Shown piece by piece: positions 48,601 to 54,972 of a stretch of 57,830 bases of DNA. The first letter of the stretch is position 1; each line of letters opens with the position of its first letter. A program made the translations under genes and the position numbers. The notes beneath the pieces are model-generated. The model was not told the origin of the DNA. It made no database searches and worked only from the letters and a program-made list of their open reading frames with translations. The DNA comes from an uncultured Collinsella sp. Its GTDB lineage: Bacteria > Actinomycetota > Coriobacteriia > Coriobacteriales > Coriobacteriaceae. The stretch lies in the NCBI GenBank assembly GCA_934630855.1, contig CAKTWW010000008.1:1-57830 (forward strand), written 5' to 3'.

Positions 48601-51483
48601 ATGACGCTACTGTATTTCCTTACCCTGTTTCCGCTGGTACCGGCGCTGGGCATGTTGCTCGCGCGCGGTGACCGCGCCCGCGATGCAGTGGGGCTCATAG
48701 GCTCTGGCATCATCATGGCGGTGACGGTTGTAGTCGCCGTCATGTTTTTTGGCACGGGCCCGCAGAGCTTCGAGGTCGCGCCGGGCACCTCGCACGTGCT
48801 CTCGATCATCAGCTCTGCCATCGACGTGATCCTGTGTGCCGTCATCCTGTACAACGCGCGCAAATATAAGAGCACGCTCACCACGGTGCTCGGCGTGGTG
48901 CAGCTGGTGGGCTCGGTCGCCTTCGCGGCCATGACGTTGCCCGCGGCCGAGGTCGTCACCGCCACCCCGCTTTACCTGGACTACATGAGCGTGATCATGG
49001 TGCTTGCCGTCGGCATTGTCGGCAGCCTGATCTGCGTGTATGCCTTGGGTTATATGAAGGACTTCCAGGCCCACGATGAGCACGAGGCTGCGCTGCGCGG
49101 GCAGACCGCGCCCGACCGTCGCCCGCAGTTCCTGGCGCTTATGTTCCTGTTCCTCTCGGCCATGTTCGTCATTGTGACGAGTGACAACCTGGAGTGGCTG
49201 TTCTGCGGTTGGGAAATCACCACCGTGTGCTCGTTCCTCATGATTGGCTACACGCGCACGCCCGAGGCCATCAAAAACGCCTTTACCCAGATCATCCTCA
49301 ACATGCTGGGCGGCATCGCGTTTTTGGCGGGCCTTATGTTCCTGCACTTCAACGGCATGCCGCTGACCATCTCGGGCATGATCGAGCTTTCCAGCGCCGG
49401 CACCGCGCAGTCCGCGCTGCTGGTGATGCCGGTCGTTTTGCTGTCGCTCGCCGCCCTTACCAAGGCCGCGCAGATGCCGTTCCACACTTGGCTGCTCGGC
49501 GCTATGGTTGCCCCCACGCCCACGAGCGCTCTGCTACACTCGTCCACCATGGTCAAGGCCGGCGTGTTCCTGATGGTCAAGCTCAGCCCGCTCTACGCCA
49601 CCTATCCCGTGACGGGCTTTATGGTCACCAGTGTGGGCGCCATCACGTTTTTGCTGGCCGCCCTTATGGCCATCTCGCAGAGCAACGCCAAGCGCGTGCT
49701 TGCGTACTCCACCATCTCCAACCTGGGCCTCATCAGCGCCTGCCTGGGCGTCGGCGCGCCCGAGGCCGTGTGGGCGGCCATCTTCCTAATCCTGTTCCAC
49801 ACGGTGGCAAAGTCGCTGCTGTTCCTGTGCGTGGGCACGGCCGAGCATCATATCGGCAGCCGCAATATCGAGGACATGGACGGTATGTTCAGCCGCATGC
49901 CGCACCTGACGCGCCTGATGATGTTGGGCATCATGGGCATGTTCGTGGCGCCGTTTGGCATGCTCGTGTCCAAGTGGGGCGCCCTGGTGGCGTTTGCGCA
50001 GACCGGCAACGTGCTCATGATCATGGTGCTTGCCTTTGGCTCGGCCGCGACGTTTTACTTCTGGGGCAAGTGGCTTGCCAAGCTTTCGGGCGTCGACCCC
50101 ACGGCTCAAAACGTTGAGGTCAATGTCCATAAGACCGAATGGATGGCCCTCAACACCATCGCCGCACTGCTGATTCTTTGCTGCGTGGCGTTCCCGCTCA
50201 TCTCGAGCGGCCTGGTGTCGCCTTACTTGGCCATGGTGTTTGGCCGCGTGCCGTACGTCATTGGCAAGGACTCCATGTATCTGATGGTGGTTATCGTGGC
50301 ATTTATCGCCGTGGTGCTGCTGACTTCATTCCGCGTGAGCAACAAACCGCACGTCAACGTATATCTTTCGGGCGTGGGAACCGACAATTACCGCCATTTC
50401 CGCGGCTCGATGGGACACGAGGTGAAGGCCGAAAAGCGCAATTGGTACTCGGAGGACGCCCTTGGCGAGAAGCGTATTGGCCCCGCGGGTAGCGTCGTGT
50501 GTTGCAGCATTATCGTGTTTGCGCTGCTGTGTTGCGCGTGGATTGGGCCCGAGCGGCTTGCCATGAGTGCGCCCTCGGTGCTGCGCGGTAAGTATTTCGA
50601 AGGCTCGGGCGTCGTGGGCATATTTATTGGTACCGTGGCGTTTGCCTTGATTGCGCCGATTGTGGGCGGCCTGATCGATGGTCTTGACCGTAAGCTTTCC
50701 GCCCGCATGCAGGGTCGTGTGGGCCCGCGCCTGCTGCAGCCGTTCTATGACGTTGCCAAGCTGCTGCGCAAGGCCCCTGCCAGCGTAAACACTATGGACG
50801 ACACCTACATGGCATGCGCGCTCATCTTTACCGTGGTGGGCGGCGGCATCTTTGTGTCGGGTTCCAACACGCTGCTGTGCGCCTTTATGGTTACGCTCGC
50901 CGCGATCTTTGTGGTGCTGGCGTCCGCCTCGACGCAAAGCCCGTTTGCGCAGGTCGGCGCCGACCGCGAGCTGCTACAGGTTATGAGCTACGAGCCCGCC
51001 GTTCTGCTGATGAGCGTGGGCCTGTACCTTGCCACCGACAGCTTCGACTCCATCGCCGTGACCGGGCAGGCGACCCCCATCATCGTGTACAGTGCACCCA
51101 TTTTCCTGGCGCTGCTTGCGGTGCTCACCATCAAGCTGCGCAAGTCGCCGTTCGACCTTTCGTACTCGCATCACGCGCATCAGGAGATCGTCCAGGGCGT
51201 CGCCACCGAGATGAGCGGCGGCACGCTGGCCAAGATGACCCTCATGCACTGGTGCGAGACCGTGCTGTTTTTGATGTGGGTGGGCATGTTCTTTGTCTGG
51301 GACAACCCGGTGAGTTGGGTGGTCGCCCTGGTCGTGATGGCCGCGACGTATTTTGTCGAGGTGCTGATCGATAACACCTTCGCCCGCAGCACCTGGCGCA
51401 GCTGCTTTAAGCTCGGCTGGGGCGTGGCGCTGGTGTTTGGCCTGCTCAACCTTATGCCCATCCTCGTCGACGTGTTTATTTAG
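48601..51483 (+). CDS. echAB: Ech hydrogenase EchA-EchB fusion (ion-pumping membrane subunits)
   Basis: This 960-residue membrane protein joins two normally separate subunits. Residues 1 to about 640 are NuoL/Mrp-like EchA with many helices and the antiporter core (WLFCGWEITTVCSFLMIGY, ALTKAAQMPFHTWLLGAMVAPTPTSALLHSSTMVKAGVFL). Residues about 665-960 are NuoH-like EchB (GRVGPRLLQPFYDVAKLLRK, SPFDLSYSHHAHQEIVQG). The connecting part is a charged loop (about 590-640). GGGGGAG precedes the ATG. It opens the six-function ech operon and would pump protons or Na+ as ferredoxin is oxidised. Confidence 0.93.
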   Translation: MTLLYFLTLFPLVPALGMLLARGDRARDAVGLIGSGIIMAVTVVVAVMFFGTGPQSFEVAPGTSHVLSIISSAIDVILCAVILYNARKYKSTLTTVLGVVQLVGSVAFAAMTLPAAEVVTATPLYLDYMSVIMVLAVGIVGSLICVYALGYMKDFQAHDEHEAALRGQTAPDRRPQFLALMFLFLSAMFVIVTSDNLEWLFCGWEITTVCSFLMIGYTRTPEAIKNAFTQIILNMLGGIAFLAGLMFLHFNGMPLTISGMIELSSAGTAQSALLVMPVVLLSLAALTKAAQMPFHTWLLGAMVAPTPTSALLHSSTMVKAGVFLMVKLSPLYATYPVTGFMVTSVGAITFLLAALMAISQSNAKRVLAYSTISNLGLISACLGVGAPEAVWAAIFLILFHTVAKSLLFLCVGTAEHHIGSRNIEDMDGMFSRMPHLTRLMMLGIMGMFVAPFGMLVSKWGALVAFAQTGNVLMIMVLAFGSAATFYFWGKWLAKLSGVDPTAQNVEVNVHKTEWMALNTIAALLILCCVAFPLISSGLVSPYLAMVFGRVPYVIGKDSMYLMVVIVAFIAVVLLTSFRVSNKPHVNVYLSGVGTDNYRHFRGSMGHEVKAEKRNWYSEDALGEKRIGPAGSVVCCSIIVFALLCCAWIGPERLAMSAPSVLRGKYFEGSGVVGIFIGTVAFALIAPIVGGLIDGLDRKLSARMQGRVGPRLLQPFYDVAKLLRKAPASVNTMDDTYMACALIFTVVGGGIFVSGSNTLLCAFMVTLAAIFVVLASASTQSPFAQVGADRELLQVMSYEPAVLLMSVGLYLATDSFDSIAVTGQATPIIVYSAPIFLALLAVLTIKLRKSPFDLSYSHHAHQEIVQGVATEMSGGTLAKMTLMHWCETVLFLMWVGMFFVWDNPVSWVVALVVMAATYFVEVLIDNTFARSTWRSCFKLGWGVALVFGLLNLMPILVDVFI

Positions 51484-51495
51484 GAGGCGGCATCC

Positions 51496-52086
51496 ATGGA
51501 TCATAAAATGTCGCGCTCGCCGTGGGTTATTCATTACGACGGCTCGAGCTGCAACGGATGCGATATCGAGGTGCTGGCCTCGCTCACGCCGCTGTTCGAT
51601 GCGGAGCGTTTTGGCGTGGTCAACACCGGTAACCCCAAGCATGCGGATATCTTTTTGGTGACGGGTTCGGTTAATGCCCAGAACCTGCCCGTCGTGCGCC
51701 AGATCTACAACCAGATGCTCGAGCCCAAGTGCGTGGTGGCCTGCGGCATCTGCGCGTGTTCGGGCGGCGTGTTCCGCGATGCCTATAACGTGATCGGCGG
51801 CGTGGACCGCGCGATTCCCGTGGACGTGTACGCGCCCGGATGCGCCATTCGCCCCGAGACCGTGATCGATGCCATCGTGGAGGCGTGCGGCATCCTGGAC
51901 CAGAAGGAGGCCGTGATGCGCGCCGGCGGTGACCCGCTCACCGTGGGCGGTGCCGCCACCTGGGACGGTGGCGTTGAGCTGGGCGAGGACGGGTTTGTGG
52001 CTGTTGCGGGGGCCGGCGATGGGGCCGATGCAGGCGCAGCTGACGACGCACCCGCGGCGCCCGCCGCTGCAAAGGAGGCCGAGTAA
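51496..52086 (+). CDS. echC: Ech hydrogenase small subunit
   Basis: This 196-residue NuoB-like subunit carries the proximal [4Fe-4S] cluster. Ligand cysteines are visible in SSCNGCDIEV (Cys 19 and 22), VVACGICACSGG and YAPGCAIRP. The NuoB core ends near residue 150; the last 45 residues are low-complexity Gly/Ala/Asp, unusual for the family. It starts 12 bases after echAB, with AGGAGG upstream, and overlaps the echD start by one base. It docks the large subunit to the membrane arm. Confidence 0.93.
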   Translation: MDHKMSRSPWVIHYDGSSCNGCDIEVLASLTPLFDAERFGVVNTGNPKHADIFLVTGSVNAQNLPVVRQIYNQMLEPKCVVACGICACSGGVFRDAYNVIGGVDRAIPVDVYAPGCAIRPETVIDAIVEACGILDQKEAVMRAGGDPLTVGGAATWDGGVELGEDGFVAVAGAGDGADAGAADDAPAAPAAAKEAE

Positions 52087-52781
52087 TGCAAAAGGCAATC
52101 TATACCACCGTCGGGATCGATGGGCTGCTGCCGCATGTGCAGGCGCTCAAGGGCGCTGGCGCGCGCTTTGTGCAGATGCACGCCGAGCGCTGCGTAGACG
52201 ATGGCTCGTATCGCCTGGTCTATACGTTTATCAACGTCCGCGCCGCGCAGGAACAGATTGCGCAGGACGCTAGCTATGCGATTGAGAATCTGGTGGTCGA
52301 GGGTATCGACCAGTACCAGGAGATCCCGTCCATCAGCTCGTACTATCCGGCGGTGTTCCCGTTTGAGAACGAGGCGCACGACCTGTTCGGCCTTGCCATC
52401 ACCGATATGCAGATCGACTTTAAGGGCTTTTTCTACCAGGTCTCGACCGCCGAGCCCATGAGCGTGATCACGCCCGAGGTGAAGGCCGCGCGCGAGAAGG
52501 CCATGAAGGTCCGCGCCGCCGCCGAGGCCAAGGCGCGCAAGGCCGCGGCCGAGAAGGCCGCTGCCGCTGCAGCGGGGGAGGACGCCGCGGGTGCTGCTGC
52601 CGCCCAACCCGCTGCGGCTGCCGGCTCCGATGCTCAGCATGACGAGGCTGCTGCCAAGGCCGCACTCAAAGCCGCCGAGATGGAGGCAAAACTCGCCGCC
52701 ATGGATCCCGAGAAAGCGGCCAAGGTCCGCGCGGCGCTTGCCGCCAAGGCCGCCCGCGACAAGCAGAAAAAGGAGGCGTAA
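52086..52781 (+). CDS. echD: Ech hydrogenase subunit, NuoC-like
   Basis: This 231-residue NuoC/EchD-type subunit has its domain in residues 1-125 with YRLVYTFINV, SYYPAVFPFENEAHDLFGL and DFKGFFYQ. A long Ala/Lys/Glu-rich tail (about 135-231) looks like a single charged helix or coiled coil and is absent from ordinary NuoC. It overlaps the echC stop by one base and is followed by echE after 5 bases, so it is fully operonic. The tail may bind a partner or act as a linker; this is unknown. Confidence 0.88.
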   Translation: MQKAIYTTVGIDGLLPHVQALKGAGARFVQMHAERCVDDGSYRLVYTFINVRAAQEQIAQDASYAIENLVVEGIDQYQEIPSISSYYPAVFPFENEAHDLFGLAITDMQIDFKGFFYQVSTAEPMSVITPEVKAAREKAMKVRAAAEAKARKAAAEKAAAAAAGEDAAGAAAAQPAAAAGSDAQHDEAAAKAALKAAEMEAKLAAMDPEKAAKVRAALAAKAARDKQKKEA

Positions 52782-52786
52782 GGTCC

Positions 52787-53875
52787 ATGGCACATCGCTC
52801 CGTTATTCCGTTTGGCCCGCAGCATCCGGTGCTGCCCGAGCCGCTCCACCTGGATTTGGTGCTCGAGGACGACCGCGTTATCGAGGCAATTCCGCAGATT
52901 GGCTTTGTGCACCGCGGCCTCGAGAAGCTCACCGAAAAGCGTGATATGCATCAGTTTGGCTACATCGCCGAGCGCATCTGCGGCATCTGCGCCGTGGGTC
53001 ACAGCTGCGGCTATGCCACAGCTTGCGAGCGTATGCTCGACATCGAGGTGCCCGGCCGTGTGCAGTATATCCGCACCATTTTGCATGAGCTTTCGCGCAT
53101 CCACTCGCACCTGCTGTGGCTGGGCCTGCTCGCCGACGCCTTTGGCTTTGAGGCGCTGTTCTACCGTTCGTGGACCCTGCGTGAGCAGATTCTCAAGATC
53201 TTCGAGAGCACCTGCGGCGGTCGCGTGATCCTGTCAATCAACGAGATCGGCGGCCTCAAGCACGACATCGAGGACTCCGAGCTGGCGGGCATCGTTCAGA
53301 CGCTCGATGCCATGCGCCCCGACTACGAGGCACTGGTGCATACGTTTTTGGACGATGCCAGTTGCGGCGAGCGCCTGCATGGCGTGGGCGTGATCAGCAA
53401 GAAGGACGCGCTGGAGCTTTCGATGGTCGGCCCGTTCGGTCGCGCCTCGGGTGTGGATTACGACGTGCGCATGTTCGGCGACGGTGCCTATGCGGATTTG
53501 GCGGCGTTTGAGCCCATCGTGGCGACCGATGGCGACTGCTATGCCCGCTGCCAGGTGCGTTGCGCCGAGGTCACGCAGGCCATGGACATTATCAAGGAAC
53601 TCGTGGACAAGATTCCGCACGACGGCATCGGTAGGCGCACCAAGCTCACGCCGGCTGACGGCGCGCGCGGCGAGGTCGTGATTGAGCAGCCGCGCGGCGA
53701 AGCGTATTACTATGTGCGCGGCAACGGCACCAAGAACCTGGACCGCTTCCGTGTGCGCACGCCGACGTCGCAAAACCTTGCGGGCCTGACGCATGCGCTG
53801 CAGGGTGTGCTCATTGCCAACGTCCCTATGATTATCCTGACCATCGACCCCTGCATTAGCTGCACGGAAAGGTAG
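52787..53875 (+). CDS. echE: Ech hydrogenase large (catalytic) subunit
   Basis: This 362-residue [NiFe] large subunit of group 4 has the nickel ligands CGIC (Cys 65 and 68) and DPCISC (Cys 356 and 359), the nearby His 72, and Glu 46 of RGLEK, so the active site is intact and this is a hydrogenase, not a NuoD subunit of complex I. Only TER follows the last Cys, so no long C-terminal propeptide needs to be cut. It reduces protons to H2, or runs in reverse, using electrons from EchC. Maturation genes are not in the window. Confidence 0.95.
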   Translation: MAHRSVIPFGPQHPVLPEPLHLDLVLEDDRVIEAIPQIGFVHRGLEKLTEKRDMHQFGYIAERICGICAVGHSCGYATACERMLDIEVPGRVQYIRTILHELSRIHSHLLWLGLLADAFGFEALFYRSWTLREQILKIFESTCGGRVILSINEIGGLKHDIEDSELAGIVQTLDAMRPDYEALVHTFLDDASCGERLHGVGVISKKDALELSMVGPFGRASGVDYDVRMFGDGAYADLAAFEPIVATDGDCYARCQVRCAEVTQAMDIIKELVDKIPHDGIGRRTKLTPADGARGEVVIEQPRGEAYYYVRGNGTKNLDRFRVRTPTSQNLAGLTHALQGVLIANVPMIILTIDPCISCTER

Positions 53876-53882
53876 GCGCGGC

Positions 53883-54224
53883 ATGAGTTTACTGACATTT
53901 GCCAAGACGGCCTTGGGTTCTATGGTCAAGCAGCCGGTCACGGTGTGCTATCCGCAGGAAAAGCTTGCATCGCCCGAGCGCCTGCGCGGGCATATCGTTA
54001 ACGACATGGATGTATGCATCTGTTGCGGCATGTGCGCACGTCGCTGTCCGGCGGGTGCGCTCGCGGTCGATCGCAAGGACGGCACCTGGTCGATCGACCC
54101 GTACGCCTGCGTGGTGTGCGGCGAGTGCATCGAAAGCTGCCCCAAGCACTGCCTGAGTATGGACACCGCCCGCACCCCAGTCGCGGTGGATAAGACTCCC
54201 ACGGTAGAAACCAAGCCGGAATAG
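53883..54224 (+). CDS. echF: Ech hydrogenase ferredoxin-like subunit
   Basis: This 113-residue NuoI-like protein has two [4Fe-4S] motifs: CICCGMCARRCP and CVVCGECIESCP. It passes electrons from soluble ferredoxin to EchC. An N-terminal amphipathic stretch anchors it, and the C-terminal tail is Thr/Pro-rich. It starts seven bases after echE and ends the operon before a strong hairpin. With the fused echAB, this makes the complete set of Ech functions in five genes. Confidence 0.93.
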   Translation: MSLLTFAKTALGSMVKQPVTVCYPQEKLASPERLRGHIVNDMDVCICCGMCARRCPAGALAVDRKDGTWSIDPYACVVCGECIESCPKHCLSMDTARTPVAVDKTPTVETKPE

Positions 54225-54234
54225 CGCTGGAATA

Positions 54235-54268
54235 GGGGCCGGCGGGGCAAAAATGCCCCGCCGGCCCC
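54235..54268. terminator. GC-rich hairpin after the ech operon
   Basis: GGGGCCGGCGGGGC pairs perfectly with GCCCCGCCGGCCCC around AAAAAT. There is no T-run, so it may be a barrier or terminator of another type. Confidence 0.6.
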
Positions 54269-54299
54269 GCGCGTGAACGCGTGGTTGAGCTGCCGCGAA

Positions 54300-54453
54300 C
54301 AAAACTATGCCGGTTTACGGGGCTGGAGAGCGAACCCCCGACCATACCGAAAATCGCGAAACCAAAACCGCAGGTAGACGGCTTGCCATTTTTTAGAAAT
54401 CGCAGGTATGGATGAGGGTTCTGACTTTAGCCCCGTAATCCGGCATACTTTTG
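54300..54453. repeat. 154-bp palindromic element, second copy
   Basis: The left arm (54300-54325) has the same CAAAACTATGCCGG start as the element at 39287; the right arm (54429-54453) matches its complement with a few mismatches. The interior holds AAAACCGCAGGTAGACGGC, the complement of the first element's interior, so the copies lie in opposite orientation. Confidence 0.85.
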
Positions 54454-54481
54454 AAATGGCACCATATCCGTAGCAGCCCCT

Positions 54482-54770
54482 GATTCCCCGGGGACGGAGG
54501 AAAACGGGTCATTTTGCCCCCGCGAGGGCGTCCGCGAGACCCGTTTGCCACGAAATGGGCCTATCTACTACGTTTGGGCCGCTACCCCCAACCACAGTGA
54601 AAAACGCAAAAACAAAACCGCAGCTAGAACGCCTGCGGTTTTTCGTGAAACACGGTTATGGTCAGGGGTATCGGGTCAAACGTAGTAGATGGGCCGCTTT
54701 CGTGGCGAGCATCGCCAACTGATCCCCCGGGGATGGAGGAAAACGGATCATTTTGCTCCCGCAAGGCCCC
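54482..54770. repeat. Composite: palindrome flanked by direct repeats
   Basis: Two direct copies of a block of about 50-70 bp (CCCCGGGGACGGAGGAAAAC at 54486 and CCCCGGGGATGGAGGAAAAC at 54725) flank a palindrome at 54547-54706. The palindrome arms start GCCACGAAA and share ATCTACTACGTTTG. Its centre holds AAAACCGCAGCTAGAACGCC, like the centre of the neighbouring element, although the arms differ. The stretch 54225-54972 has no gene other than these elements and the operator-like site below. Confidence 0.8.
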
Positions 54771-54853
54771 ACATAGCGCCGTTTGCCGCCGTGCGCGCCC
54801 GCGACTTTTGAGTCGCACCTGTTTTCCTGCGAAAACGCCGTGTCTCAACTTTG

Positions 54854-54871
54854 GTGAGACATTTGTCTCAC
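54854..54871 (+). promoter_or_regulatory. GTGAGACA-TT-TGTCTCAC palindrome
   Basis: This perfect 8-bp-arm palindrome is accompanied by half-sites TGTCTCA at 54841 and 54912 and TGTGTCAC near 54894, all within 120 bp before the VWA-protein start. It is a likely operator region. Confidence 0.5.
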
Positions 54872-54972
54872 GCCTAAAAACGAATCTGGAACGTGTGTCA
54901 CCTGCCCTAATTGTGTCTCATTTCGTAACTTTAGGCTGATGCAAGGTCTGATCCTGCGAGAAGGGAGACACG

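Noticed and set aside
52787..53875. Complex I NuoD subunit
   Set aside because: Both nickel-binding CxxC motifs are present, which NuoD lacks.
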